A stretch of DNA of 64,000 nt from Thalassolituus maritimus (GTDB taxonomy: Bacteria > Pseudomonadota > Gammaproteobacteria > Pseudomonadales > Oceanobacteraceae), in NCBI RefSeq assembly GCF_900156675.1, contig NZ_FTOH01000004.1:313067-377066 (forward strand). The letters run 5' to 3'. The notes under the pieces are model-generated. The model was given only the letters and a program-made list of their open reading frames with translations, was not told the DNA's origin and searched no databases. Every line of letters starts with the position of its first letter. The first letter of the stretch is position 1. The position numbers were made by a program, and so were the translations under genes. Below, in pieces: positions 36,127 to 45,543 of the stretch.

Positions 36127-37407
36127 ATGAACGCCAGCCAGACCCTCGGACAGCCACTTACGCTTCCAAACGGCAGTGTTGTACCGAATCGTTTCGCGAA
36201 ATCTGCTTTAAGTGAAACTCTGGGTAGCGTCGACCTGCGTGTGACCAAAGCACTACCGAAACTCTACCAGCGCTGGGCCGAAGGTGGTACCGGCCTGAGC
36301 TTTACCGGCAACGTTATGATCGACCGTCGTCACCTGGGTGAGCCTAACAATGTCGTTCTGGAAGACGATCGCGATATGGATATGCTCAAAGCCTGGGCCG
36401 CGGCCGCCAAATCTCAGGGAGGCCTTGTCTGGATGCAGCTCAACCATCCAGGGAAGCAGACACCGAAGATGCTTAATAAAGATCCGATGTCACCGAGTGC
36501 CATTCCATTTCGCAAAGAGATGCAGGCCTTCTTCGGTACGCCGCGAGCGATGACCGAAGACGACATTCAGGATTGCATCAAGCGCTTCGCTAATGCCGCT
36601 GCACTAGCCAAACAAGCCGGGTTCGACGGCGTTCAGATTCACGGCGCACATGGTTACCTGGTCAGCCAGTTTCTGTCCCCTCACCATAACCAACGTGAAG
36701 ACCACTGGGGCGGCTCGATAGAAAACCGTATGCGCTTTGTTGTCGAAGTCTACAAAGCGATGCGTGATGCGACAGGAAAAGATTTCAGCATCGGCATTAA
36801 AATGAACTCCGCAGACTTTCAACGTGGTGGCTTTGATGAGAATGATGCAGCGACCGTTGCAACCACCCTCGCTGGGCTCGGCATTGATCTGATCGAAATT
36901 TCAGGCGGCACGTACGAAACACCTGCAATGGCTCAGGGCAGCGAGCATCACAACAAAAAGCTGGGTAAAGACGAGCCAGTCAAAGAATCTACTAAGCTGC
37001 GCGAAGCCTACTTCCTTGAGTTTGCTGAAATGCTGCGCAGTAAAGTGGATGTCCCTCTGATGGTCACCGGAGGCTTCCGCACATCAGAAGGCATGGCCGC
37101 TGCCGTAGAATCTGGCGCATGCGATCTCGTCGGCCTGGGTCGTCCACTGTGCGTTGAACCCGATCTGGTAAAACGTATTCTGAGCGGTGAAGATTTCACC
37201 AGCGTGGTGCGTCCTATCAAAACCGGTGTCAAAATGATCGACAAAATGGCTCTGATGGAAGTCTCCTGGTACGAACGCCAGTTGCATCGTATGGGCAAAG
37301 GAAAAGCACCACGTCGTCAGGATCAGGGCTTCTGGTCATTGATCGACGTACTCTGGCTGATGACCTACCGTGGCCTGTTCAACCGCGTTGGTCGTCTACG
37401 AGCCTGA
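36127..37407 (+). CDS. Old yellow enzyme-family NADH:flavin oxidoreductase
   Basis: 426 residues forming the FMN-binding TIM barrel of the family: 'PNRFAKSALSETLG', 'GLVWMQLNHPGKQ', 'AGFDGVQIHGAHGYLVSQFLSPHHNQREDHWGGSIENRMRF' (with the His-Gly-Ala-His pair binding substrate) and 'GGFRT...GLGRPLC'. It lacks the C-terminal iron-sulfur and pyridine-nucleotide domains of 2,4-dienoyl-CoA reductase. Substrate cannot be told. The AGGAG site supports the ATG at 36127. A small membrane protein gene follows 3 bases after the stop. Confidence 0.88.
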   Translation: MNASQTLGQPLTLPNGSVVPNRFAKSALSETLGSVDLRVTKALPKLYQRWAEGGTGLSFTGNVMIDRRHLGEPNNVVLEDDRDMDMLKAWAAAAKSQGGLVWMQLNHPGKQTPKMLNKDPMSPSAIPFRKEMQAFFGTPRAMTEDDIQDCIKRFANAAALAKQAGFDGVQIHGAHGYLVSQFLSPHHNQREDHWGGSIENRMRFVVEVYKAMRDATGKDFSIGIKMNSADFQRGGFDENDAATVATTLAGLGIDLIEISGGTYETPAMAQGSEHHNKKLGKDEPVKESTKLREAYFLEFAEMLRSKVDVPLMVTGGFRTSEGMAAAVESGACDLVGLGRPLCVEPDLVKRILSGEDFTSVVRPIKTGVKMIDKMALMEVSWYERQLHRMGKGKAPRRQDQGFWSLIDVLWLMTYRGLFNRVGRLRA

Positions 37408-37410
37408 CCG

Positions 37411-37914
37411 ATGAAAGTACTGCTCAACCGCTTAAAAGCCGCTTACGTTTCTATTTATCTGGCCGTTGCTTCTGTGATCGCAGCCTATGCAGCCTGGCAA
37501 CTGTTGCAAGGTCATGATGTTCTGACGTGGGCTGGCGTGCTCTTATCGGCCGCGCCTATGGCTCTCGTTATCGGATTTTTAATGGTCAAACCCGTGATGG
37601 CGCGCACCAGTGCAGATCTGCCCGAGGCCCATGTGCCGATTGCCGCTGGCGTCGCTCTGACTGCCTGGGGCTCATCAGGCGACAGCTGGCTTCCACTGAG
37701 CCTAGCCCTGATCAGCTACGTAGGTTTTCTTTTATACGTCTACTGGTACTCCCGCTACGGCCGCCTGAAGAGCGAGTCTCTCACGGTGGGCAAGCCTCTG
37801 CCAGCATTCACGCTCACCGACAAACAAGGAACTGTTGTCTGGACCCATGAAACAGATAACTATCGTGTACGCCCCGAACCAGAGACCTTTCTCGAGGTTA
37901 TCCGGGCGATTTAA
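37411..37914 (+). CDS. Membrane protein, apparent internal deletion of a peroxiredoxin-fusion protein
   Basis: 167 residues. Three to four hydrophobic helices occupy residues 1-125. The remainder reads 'LTVGKPLPAFTLTDKQGTVVW' and then 'HETDNYRVRPEPETFLEVIRAI'. The first half looks like the opening strand of an AhpC/TSA domain and the second like the closing segment of such domains, but the central thioredoxin fold with the peroxidatic Cys is missing, and there is no Cys. It reads as an in-frame loss of about 130 residues. It lies 3 bases after the flavin oxidoreductase gene. Whether it still has a function (membrane anchor only) is unclear. Confidence 0.55.
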   Translation: MKVLLNRLKAAYVSIYLAVASVIAAYAAWQLLQGHDVLTWAGVLLSAAPMALVIGFLMVKPVMARTSADLPEAHVPIAAGVALTAWGSSGDSWLPLSLALISYVGFLLYVYWYSRYGRLKSESLTVGKPLPAFTLTDKQGTVVWTHETDNYRVRPEPETFLEVIRAI

Positions 37915-37923
37915 CCTCGCCCG

Positions 37924-37940
37924 AACGCCGTAGCGTTTTA
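37924..37940 (+). terminator. Short hairpin terminator candidate
   Basis: AACGC, loop CGTA, GCGTT followed by TTA, 10 bases after the stop codon. The stem is short (5 bp), so termination would be weak. Confidence 0.4.
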
Positions 37941-38014
37941 CAACGTCGTGCTCTCTATTGCCAGGTTAATTACTGTATAGTGGGGAGCCTGTTTCAAGTC
38001 GCTATGGATTCGCT

Positions 38015-38521
38015 ATGCCACGCCAGGTTGTGACCACCGCTCTACTTATCACTGCTCTACTCAGCGCGCTTCTTTCGGGCTGTGTCACCGTTTCTCCTGA
38101 ACGCAAAAACGAGGTGGCCGAAAAGCTTGGCTGGGTAACTGGCAGCTGCCTCGCCATCCACAACGAAAATCTGAAAATAGGCGATGAGTTCACTCTGCAC
38201 CAGGTCTCTGATCAGGAACATAGCCGCTCGATAACCGTTATTTCAAGAGCCACCTCGTCCGAGCAGTGTAAGCCTCTGCAAAAAGACCGCCGCTTCGTAA
38301 ACCAACTTACCGATGCTACTTTTTACTACGTGAACGCAGAAGAGCTCCCTGAGCTGGCAGTCGCCAGCATCAAAGGGTATTCCACACGTGGCATTAAATT
38401 CCGCGCCTGTTACAGCAATCAGGCTGTGCAGTTTTTTGCGTTCAAAGGCGACCAGCAGATCTGGCAAGGCTACTACTTCGTCGCCGCTCAAGTGCCGGAA
38501 ACCTGCCGAGGAACACGTTAA
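38015..38521 (+). CDS. Hypothetical lipoprotein
   Basis: 168 residues. An N-terminal signal ends in a lipobox, LLSGC (Cys23), so the product should be lipid-anchored in the periplasm. The mature part is mixed alpha/beta with five Cys that could pair, and 'FYYVNAEELPELAVASIKGY'. No family is recognised. The gene ends TAA within the TTAA shared with the stop of the convergent 5-oxoprolinase gene. Confidence 0.7.
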   Translation: MPRQVVTTALLITALLSALLSGCVTVSPERKNEVAEKLGWVTGSCLAIHNENLKIGDEFTLHQVSDQEHSRSITVISRATSSEQCKPLQKDRRFVNQLTDATFYYVNAEELPELAVASIKGYSTRGIKFRACYSNQAVQFFAFKGDQQIWQGYYFVAAQVPETCRGTR

Positions 38522-41500
38522 GAACTGCTTTGGCTATTCCAACCACCACCACCCGGTGTATGGATACAAAAAGTATCGCCCGCCGCTACGTCCGTCGCGG
38601 CGCAACCTTCCAGCCAGTCTATCTGGCCAGTATGACGTAGTACGAAGTTGACACCGGTTTTGCCTTCACCAGCACCATTCAATGCAAACGTAGGCACCGA
38701 ACGATGGCCACTGATGATGTTGGCGGTCATGGGTTCAAGGAAGCGAATATGACGCTCAACGCCATTTCCACCAGCATGATCTCCGCGGCCGCCACTTAGC
38801 TGGCGAACATGAAAGACGTCGAGTACAACGGGGTAGCGCTGCTCCAGAATTTCAGGGTCTGTAAGGCGGGAGTTGGTCATGTGCGTATGCACTGCATTTG
38901 CCCCCGCCCCGTCTTCTGTTGCTCCCGCTCCACCGCACAGTGTTTCGTAATATTGATAGCGCTCATTACCGAACGTAAAATTATTATTGGTTCCCTGCCC
39001 GCCAGCCATCAAACCAAGCGCCCCCATTAAACAATCCACCAGGTATTGAGCTGTCTCGACATTGCCTGATACCACAGCAGCCGGATATTCCGGCGCAATA
39101 ATCGACGCGTCAGGTACTCTGATTTCCAATGGTCGGAAAAACCCTGCATTCAGAGGCATCTGCTTATTAACGAGTACGCGGAAACTGTAGAGAACAGCCG
39201 CCTTAACCACCGACGTCGGTGCATTAAAGTTGCCAGGGTGCATTGGCTGGCCTTTGCGATATCCGGTGCCTTTAAAATCAATCAATGCGGTGCGATTTTT
39301 ATTATCAACATCGACCGAGACTTTAAAGCGCGTCCCATCGTCCATGTCATAGCTGAAACTTCCCGATGGCAAATCAGCCAGGCAATCCCGCAATGTCTGT
39401 TCAGCGTTGTCCTGCACATAGATCATGTAGGAATGAACCATCGCTGCTCCATACTGCTGACAAAGTCGCTTCAGTTCTTCTGCGCCTTTTTCACAGGCCG
39501 CCAGCTGAGCCATCAGATCGGCAATATTCTGATCCGGGTTACGGGCTGGATATTTTGCAGATAAAAGTACTTCACGAAGTGCAGACTCCTGGAATACTCC
39601 GCTTCGCATAAGCACCAAGTTATCTAACAGTACACCTTCCTCTTCGATATGCTGACTGTAAGCGGGCATAGAGCCCGGTGTAATGCCTCCAATATCAGCA
39701 TGGTGACCGCGTGCCGCGACGAAAAAGTCAGCGCATTCACCCTGGTCAATAAATACGGGTTTCACCACAGTCACGTCCGGCAAGTGAGTACCACCGTTGT
39801 ATGGGGTATTTAATACGAAGGCATCACCCGGCTGCATATCTTTATGCTCACGCATCACGACATGAATACTTTCACTCATGGAACCCAAATGAACGGGAAT
39901 ATGTGGTGCATTGGCCACCAGCTCGCCCTGACGATCAAAGACAGCGCACGAAAAATCGAGACGCTCTTTAATGTTCACGCTGCTGGCTGTTTTTTCGAGG
40001 ACAAAACCCATTTGTTCAGCGACTGACATAAACAGGTGATTAAATATCTCAAGCGTCACTGGGTCGTAGTTTGCTGCAGTTTTCTTAATTTCAGGCGCGT
40101 TAATCGCCTCTTCCTGAACTGCTTTTTCGTTGGTTCGTTTTTCAAGAACAAGCGCGCCGCTTGCGAGCACTTCAAGGTGCCAGCCCGGTTCAATAAAGTG
40201 TGTTGAGTTCTGATCAGTCAACAATAATGGGCCGAAGCCTTTATAGCCTTCAGGTAAGTCGGATCGATCATAAACATCGACCTGATGCCAACTTCCCTGA
40301 ACGTATAACTGAATCGCGTTGCGGGTTTTTACGTCATCTACAGATACGTCAGGTAAGCTAGCTTCAGGCAGTGTCTCGCCGCTTACAGTGACCTCTACTT
40401 GCAACGCATCAAGTAGTAGCGCTTTTTCTGGATATATGAACCCAAACAATTGTTTGTGCTGTATTTCAAACGCCTTTTTAGCCTCCACCGCATTTTGCCA
40501 ATCGACCAGTAGTGGCGTATCCGAGCCTTCGTACCTCAGGTAAACACGTACCGTGTAGTCGCCGTCCAACGGACTCGTTGCTAAAAGCTTTCTCACACGA
40601 GTATTAAGTTCTGTTTCAGCCACAGACAATTCTTTCTCAACCGCCTCTTCACCCAGCCAGCGCTGATCGGCGATGCCAATACCGTAGGCCGATAAAACCC
40701 CTGCCATCGGATGCAGGTATACCTTGCTGATTCCTAAAGCTGCGGCAACGGCACACGCGTGCTGACCACCTGCTCCGCCAAACGCACTGAGTACGTAATC
40801 CTGAACATCGTATCCACGCTGCACAGATATTTTCTTCACCGCTGCCGCCATATTTTCTACAGCGATATTGAGGAAACCTTCAGCCAACTGCTCTGACGTC
40901 CAGGCTTGTCCTGTCGCATCAGCGACCTGCGCTGACAATGCCGCGAACTTATCCTGCACTGTCTTCAGATCCAGCGGCTGATTTTGCTGGGGGCCAAACA
41001 CGGACGGAAAGAACTCTGGGGTTACCCGGCCAAGCAACAGGTTGCAGTCGGTCACTGTCAGCGGGCCACCGTTGCGATAACAGGCGGGGCCTGGGTAAGC
41101 ACCGGCCGACTCCGGGCCTACCTGTAACCGGCCATCAGCAAAGCGAACGATAGAGCCACCGCCGGCTGCGACCGTATGAATATTCATCATAGGGACGCGT
41201 AAACGTACACCGCTCACAACGGTTTCGGTTTCCCGCTCAAGCGTTCCGGCGTAGTGGCTGACATCGGTGGACGTGCCACCCATATCAAACCCGACAATAC
41301 GATCAAAACCATCCGCCTCGGCGGTTCGCACCATGCCGACAACACCACCTGCAGGCCCGGACAGAATGGCATCCCGCCCCTGAAATAAATCGGCTTTGGC
41401 GAGACCGCCGTTGGACTGCATAAACTCCAGATCCACGGTCTGAGAAGCTGACAAAGCGCCGGCAACCTGATTGACATAGCGACGCAGAATAGGCGAAAGA

Positions 41501-42147
41501 TATGCGTCCGCGACCGTTGTCTGACCACGCGGGACAATTTTCACCAGAGGGCTGACTTCGTGGCTGAGTGAGATCTGTGTGAAACCAATGTGTTGGGCTA
41601 TTTCCCGTATGCGTTTCTCATGCGCTGGGTGACGATACGCATGCATAAGAACAACGGCAACGCACCGGAAGCCTTGATCATAGGCTTCCTGAAGCTGAAC
41701 CAGAGTGGCCTCTTCATCCAGCGCATAGTCCACTGTTCCATCCGCGCGAACCCGTTCAGGTACTTCATACACACGGTCATAGAGAGGATCAGGCAAATCA
41801 ATATGGGTCGCGAAAATATCCGGGCGGGTCTGATAGCCAATATCCAGCTGATCCCGAAGCCCCTTACTGATCAAAAGAACCGTCGGCTCTCCTTTGCGCT
41901 CAAGCAGAGCGTTGGTCGCGACAGTCGTGCCCATACGCACTGACGAAATATCGGTCGGTAAATCCGGATGGCGAGCCTGAAGACGCTGAATCCCTTCAAC
42001 GGCAGCGTCTGCATAATGATCAGGATTCTCTGACAGGAGTTTATACGTCAGCACCTGCTGATCTGGCGTCAACGCGACAATATCGGTGAAGGTACCGCCC
42101 CGGTCGACCCAGAACTGCCAATGTGTCTGCTGTGAAGCTGATGCCAT
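38518..42147 (-). CDS. oplAH: ATP-dependent 5-oxoprolinase (hydantoinase A/B fusion)
   Basis: 1209 residues. The first half is hydantoinase A-like (FWVDRGGTFTDIVAL at the start, GTTVATNALLERKG, FDMGGTSTDVSHY as an actin-like ATP-binding motif, AFGGAGGQHACAVA). The second half, from about residue 690, is hydantoinase B-like (DPVTLEIFNHLFMSVAEQMGFVLEKTASS; GDAFVLNTPYNGGTHLPDVTVV; ARGHHADIGG). The fused architecture and length match 5-oxoprolinase, which opens 5-oxo-L-proline to glutamate using ATP in glutathione turnover. It is probably transcribed with the upstream cytochrome gene (46 bases apart). Confidence 0.93.
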   Translation of the reverse strand: MASASQQTHWQFWVDRGGTFTDIVALTPDQQVLTYKLLSENPDHYADAAVEGIQRLQARHPDLPTDISSVRMGTTVATNALLERKGEPTVLLISKGLRDQLDIGYQTRPDIFATHIDLPDPLYDRVYEVPERVRADGTVDYALDEEATLVQLQEAYDQGFRCVAVVLMHAYRHPAHEKRIREIAQHIGFTQISLSHEVSPLVKIVPRGQTTVADAYLSPILRRYVNQVAGALSASQTVDLEFMQSNGGLAKADLFQGRDAILSGPAGGVVGMVRTAEADGFDRIVGFDMGGTSTDVSHYAGTLERETETVVSGVRLRVPMMNIHTVAAGGGSIVRFADGRLQVGPESAGAYPGPACYRNGGPLTVTDCNLLLGRVTPEFFPSVFGPQQNQPLDLKTVQDKFAALSAQVADATGQAWTSEQLAEGFLNIAVENMAAAVKKISVQRGYDVQDYVLSAFGGAGGQHACAVAAALGISKVYLHPMAGVLSAYGIGIADQRWLGEEAVEKELSVAETELNTRVRKLLATSPLDGDYTVRVYLRYEGSDTPLLVDWQNAVEAKKAFEIQHKQLFGFIYPEKALLLDALQVEVTVSGETLPEASLPDVSVDDVKTRNAIQLYVQGSWHQVDVYDRSDLPEGYKGFGPLLLTDQNSTHFIEPGWHLEVLASGALVLEKRTNEKAVQEEAINAPEIKKTAANYDPVTLEIFNHLFMSVAEQMGFVLEKTASSVNIKERLDFSCAVFDRQGELVANAPHIPVHLGSMSESIHVVMREHKDMQPGDAFVLNTPYNGGTHLPDVTVVKPVFIDQGECADFFVAARGHHADIGGITPGSMPAYSQHIEEEGVLLDNLVLMRSGVFQESALREVLLSAKYPARNPDQNIADLMAQLAACEKGAEELKRLCQQYGAAMVHSYMIYVQDNAEQTLRDCLADLPSGSFSYDMDDGTRFKVSVDVDNKNRTALIDFKGTGYRKGQPMHPGNFNAPTSVVKAAVLYSFRVLVNKQMPLNAGFFRPLEIRVPDASIIAPEYPAAVVSGNVETAQYLVDCLMGALGLMAGGQGTNNNFTFGNERYQYYETLCGGAGATEDGAGANAVHTHMTNSRLTDPEILEQRYPVVLDVFHVRQLSGGRGDHAGGNGVERHIRFLEPMTANIISGHRSVPTFALNGAGEGKTGVNFVLRHTGQIDWLEGCAATDVAAGDTFCIHTPGGGGWNSQSSS

Positions 42148-42192
42148 GATCCGCGCTGCCCCTGAAATTCTTAAACAGCGCGGATGATACCA

Positions 42193-42867
42193 TCAGGGCA
42201 TATTCGCAACCCAGCGTGCGACGGCCCTGAGATCTTCGTCGCTCAGATTCCCGACGACAGCAGTCATCGGAGAGTTCTTTCTCGACTCATCACCCTGCTT
42301 GAATTTCAGCAGTGTTTTCTCAAGAAATTCGTAGGGCTGACCCGCAATGCGGGGGTACGTATGACTGCCGTGCCCCTTATCACCATGACAGGCAAAGCAC
42401 AGCGATTGATATACCTGCTGGCCCTTCATGTCGGGCTCGGGCCGGTTATCACGAGGAATCACTGGCTTATCTGAAAAGTACACGGCCACCGCGACACGCT
42501 CGTCGGCGCTCAGAATTTCTGCCAGTTTACTCATCACGTAGTTTTTACGTGTGCCTGAGGCGAATTTCTCAAACTGAGTAAAAAGATAAGCAGGGTTCTG
42601 GCTGGCGAGATTCGGCACGTAATCACGTACAGAGTTACCGTTTTTGCCATGGCAACGAAAGCAGAACTGCGCGCGCTCCTGCCCTTCTGCATTGGCCTTC
42701 TGGCGGGCCTCTGGGTCGGCAACGATGTTATCAAACCGCTGCAGCAACTCAGTCGTATGTTCCGGATCTTTTACTGCCAGCGTTTCCGCAGTCGCCGTGG
42801 CTGAAAAAGGCGCCAGCAGCAACAAAGACAGGACACAAAGGCTGAAATTGATAAAACGAATATTCAT
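42193..42867 (-). CDS. Di-haem cytochrome c, cytochrome c4-like
   Basis: 224 residues with a signal peptide and two haem sites, CFRCH (69-73) and CFACH (157-161), each followed about 40-60 residues later by a candidate Met ligand (YVMSKLAEIL; NSPMTAVVGNLSDEDLRAVARWVANMP). Such proteins pass electrons to terminal oxidases in the periplasm. The ATG at 42867 gives a normal signal sequence; the frame is open to a TTG at 42879. A possible FNR/Anr box lies about 113 bases upstream. The copper chaperone gene lies just beyond. Confidence 0.88.
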   Translation of the reverse strand: MNIRFINFSLCVLSLLLLAPFSATATAETLAVKDPEHTTELLQRFDNIVADPEARQKANAEGQERAQFCFRCHGKNGNSVRDYVPNLASQNPAYLFTQFEKFASGTRKNYVMSKLAEILSADERVAVAVYFSDKPVIPRDNRPEPDMKGQQVYQSLCFACHGDKGHGSHTYPRIAGQPYEFLEKTLLKFKQGDESRKNSPMTAVVGNLSDEDLRAVARWVANMP

Positions 42868-42979
42868 AGAGAATGACAACTCTTTCCGGCATAACGATCG
42901 TAAGCGCCGACCATACTCAAGGCCGCCAGCTTATGGCCAGCGGCAAACAATAACTAAGTGTCTATTTCTCGCTGAAAAC

Positions 42980-42991
42980 TGATTCAGATCA
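42980..42991. promoter_or_regulatory. Possible FNR/Anr box
   Basis: TGAT-TCAG-ATCA inside the perfect repeat ACTGAT-N4-ATCAGT. The core matches FNR-type sites (TTGAT-N4-ATCAA) but the outermost base of each half differs. It lies about 113 bases upstream of the cytochrome start and just downstream of the PCuAC stop, consistent with low-oxygen control of the cytochrome. Confidence 0.4.
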
Positions 42992-43009
42992 GTATTTACG
43001 AAAGCTGTT

Positions 43010-43438
43010 TCACATCGGAGAAAATAAACGTGCTGTGTGTGCTACGCACTCTGAGTTATCGAAACAAAAGGTCATAGGCAGCTCGCTTTTCAGCGGCGTT
43101 TTCAGACCGAATAACATCAGATGAAGACCACCGGGCTCCAGAGTTACGCTCTCGCCTGCCGGTACTTCGAGCGATTCGATCTGACGCATTTTCATAACAC
43201 CGTTTTCATGCAGGTGAGTGTGGATCTCTATCGAGCTGGCCCACGGAGCAGAGACCGACACCAGCCGCTGTGCTTGATCACTGGAGTTAGTCAGTGTCAT
43301 AAAGGCTGCACTCATGCTCCGACCCGGAACGGGTTCACGAACATAAGGATCGTGGACAAGTACAGACTCCGCCGTAGCGGAAAATGAAGCAACGGTGAGG
43401 AGAACAGATCCACACACACGTTTCAGACAGAATTTCAT
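43010..43438 (-). CDS. Periplasmic copper chaperone PCuAC
   Basis: 142 residues with a signal peptide (about 1-24). The copper-binding motif is exact: His73-X10-Met84-X21-His106-X-Met108. PCuAC proteins carry Cu(I) in the periplasm for assembly of the CuA or CuB site of cytochrome c oxidase. Two further His (75, 77) and Met82 lie next to the first site. The ATG at 43438 is preferred to an upstream TTG because it gives a normal signal peptide. The gene lies between lapD and the cytochrome gene. Confidence 0.92.
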   Translation of the reverse strand: MKFCLKRVCGSVLLTVASFSATAESVLVHDPYVREPVPGRSMSAAFMTLTNSSDQAQRLVSVSAPWASSIEIHTHLHENGVMKMRQIESLEVPAGESVTLEPGGLHLMLFGLKTPLKSELPMTFCFDNSECVAHTARLFSPM

Positions 43439-43466
43439 AGCAGACAGCCTTAATTGCAACCAATAT

Positions 43467-43496
43467 CACCTTTCTGCCCGCACGGGGCAGAAGGTG
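43467..43496 (-). promoter_or_regulatory. Leader hairpin upstream of the PCuAC gene
   Basis: CACCTTTCTGCCC and GGGGCAGAAGGTG pair over 12 bp with a single bulged T and a 4-base loop. It lies 29 bases upstream of the ATG, in the region transcribed after lapD. There is no U-run on the minus strand, so a post-transcriptional element or a lapD 3' end is more likely than a strong terminator. Confidence 0.5.
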
Positions 43497-43559
43497 CATC
43501 AGGATACGGCATTTGCTTCAGTTTTCAGAGCGGCAGATTGTCGCACAGATGACTGAAGG

Positions 43560-45539
43560 TCACACTGTTGGGCGCCAGCTCACGGCATCTTCCAGGCTGT
43601 CGAGAGGTCGGGTGAAGTAATAACCACCCAGACCATCGACACCAGTCTGGCGAACTGCATTGACGTCTGGTGCCTCTTCCAGCCCTTCCGCAAGCACCAA
43701 CAGATCCAGGTTATGGGCAATCTGTACCATACTCTGGATGTAGAACTTATGATCCTGAGCCAGGTGAACACCCCGGTTAAAGCTCCCATCAATACGTACA
43801 TACGCCAGAGGTAAGCGCTGCAGGTACGCGAACGCCATAGTACCGGTACCAACCTGATCAATACCCACATCAACACCAAACGGCTGAAGCTTGAGTGCGA
43901 GTCGGGCTATCGCGTGCTCCGCGGAATAAAGTGCAAACTCAGGTACTTCAAGCGCGATACGGCGGGCCTGCTGTGGGTAACGTGCAAGAAGCTCCGCCAA
44001 TGACTGATGGAAACTCTCATCCAGCACCGAGGCAGGCGACAGGTTGATGCAGAAGCGAACCGGCTCGGCGTCTTTATCGAGGTCATCCATTGAGTGAAAC
44101 ACTTTCTCGATCACTACCAGGTCGAAACGCGCGGCCAGTCGATGCTGTTCAACCATCGGCCAGAAGCGGGCCGCAGATAACGTCTGCCCTTGCCAGCTGA
44201 CACGACTGAAAACCTCTACCTGGAGCAGTTTCTGATCGTGGTTAGAAATAACAGGCAGGTATTGCAGCTGAATACTCTGCTCTTCGAGCACTGTATTCAA
44301 CAAGGTACGCCACTCACCGGCGGTCCATTCATCAAACTCAGAATCACTGCGCTGATACAACTGATACTTAGCGGTCGGCTGACGCTGCGCCTGACGTAAT
44401 GCAGCATCAGCGCGGCTGAAGGCATCCACAGGATCATCCTGATCCCCTTGCAGGAACACGGCGCCCATGTGGAAACAGAGCTCATTTCGTTGAGACAGGG
44501 CCGACACGCTCATCAGACTGAACGCCTGTTGCACAATATCGTCAGCCTGAGTGCGGTCAGCACATGGCACAAACAGAGAGAAATCAGCACCAGCGCGACG
44601 GCCCAGCAGACTGTGTGGGTAATCGGTACGCCATTGCTCCAGCGATTTACCCAGCAGAGCCAGAAGATCATCACCGGCCTGACGACCGGCATTCAGGTTG
44701 AATTCAGTAAAGTTCTGAATCTGCATAATGACAAGCACACCACTGTGTTCATCATCGCGTGAAAGAATGTGACCAAACTGCTGATCAAAGCCCCGACGGT
44801 TAAGCAGGCCAGTCGGCGCATCGAGGTATGACTCTTCGCGCAGGCGCTCGGTCATTTCTGCCTGTTCGGCAAAAATCGCCTGAAGCTTACGTACCATCTT
44901 ATTCATGGCTTCCACGACGCGACGCAGTTCACGCGCGCGCGGTATGTTTTCCTGTACCTGAAGATCACGTTCAGATATTGCCAGCGCCTGTTTCTCTACG
45001 CGCACCAGTGACCGGAACAACAGCCGCAACAGCAGTTGCAGTGCCACCAGAGCAATCAGAAGCACCCAGGCAAACCAGATCATTTCTGCGCTGATCATGT
45101 TCCACAGGTCACGATACGCAAAGTCTGCATGACTGATCACAGTCACAGTCCCGAGGCGCTGCCAGCCACGGGTAACATCGGCTTCGGCCGGAATAAGCTC
45201 AAGCGGTACCAGTTTCTGGAACCATTCGGGCGCACCGCCGCTGCTGAACGCTTCGCGTGCACGGCGATGCAGAGTTTCACCGTCGGTCCGGGCGAAAGTA
45301 ATGTCTTCGAAGAAGCCACGATCAAACAGTACGTCCATCAGGCGAGTCTGTTGCACCGAGTCTTCCGCATCAATCTGCGACATAGACAACGCCAGTGAGG
45401 TAGCCGCGTCGTACGCACGCCCGTTGAGTTGTTGCTCAAAGTAGTCTCGCCCGTTGATCACGGTAACGACCAGGTTTCCTGCCAGCAACACGACGACCAG
45501 CAGACTGGCGAGTAGAGAGAATTGTTGTCTGAGTGTCAT
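43560..45539 (-). CDS. lapD: LapD-family c-di-GMP receptor
   Basis: 659 residues. N-terminal helix (MTLRQQFSLLASLLVVVLLAGNLVV), LapD-type periplasmic domain, second helix (about 150-172), HAMP, degenerate GGDEF (RRAGADF in place of GGDEF) and degenerate EAL (EVFSRV in place of EAL). Loss of both catalytic motifs is the hallmark of LapD, which binds c-di-GMP with its EAL domain and, through the membrane, holds the protease LapG. lapG lies 4 bases upstream on the same strand. It should inhibit adhesin cleavage when c-di-GMP is high. Confidence 0.93.
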   Translation of the reverse strand: MTLRQQFSLLASLLVVVLLAGNLVVTVINGRDYFEQQLNGRAYDAATSLALSMSQIDAEDSVQQTRLMDVLFDRGFFEDITFARTDGETLHRRAREAFSSGGAPEWFQKLVPLELIPAEADVTRGWQRLGTVTVISHADFAYRDLWNMISAEMIWFAWVLLIALVALQLLLRLLFRSLVRVEKQALAISERDLQVQENIPRARELRRVVEAMNKMVRKLQAIFAEQAEMTERLREESYLDAPTGLLNRRGFDQQFGHILSRDDEHSGVLVIMQIQNFTEFNLNAGRQAGDDLLALLGKSLEQWRTDYPHSLLGRRAGADFSLFVPCADRTQADDIVQQAFSLMSVSALSQRNELCFHMGAVFLQGDQDDPVDAFSRADAALRQAQRQPTAKYQLYQRSDSEFDEWTAGEWRTLLNTVLEEQSIQLQYLPVISNHDQKLLQVEVFSRVSWQGQTLSAARFWPMVEQHRLAARFDLVVIEKVFHSMDDLDKDAEPVRFCINLSPASVLDESFHQSLAELLARYPQQARRIALEVPEFALYSAEHAIARLALKLQPFGVDVGIDQVGTGTMAFAYLQRLPLAYVRIDGSFNRGVHLAQDHKFYIQSMVQIAHNLDLLVLAEGLEEAPDVNAVRQTGVDGLGGYYFTRPLDSLEDAVSWRPTV

Positions 45540-45543
45540 GAGC

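Noticed and set aside
37971..37990. A further LexA box near ACTGTATAGTGG
   Set aside because: Only the left half-site CTGT is present; the right half ACAG is missing.
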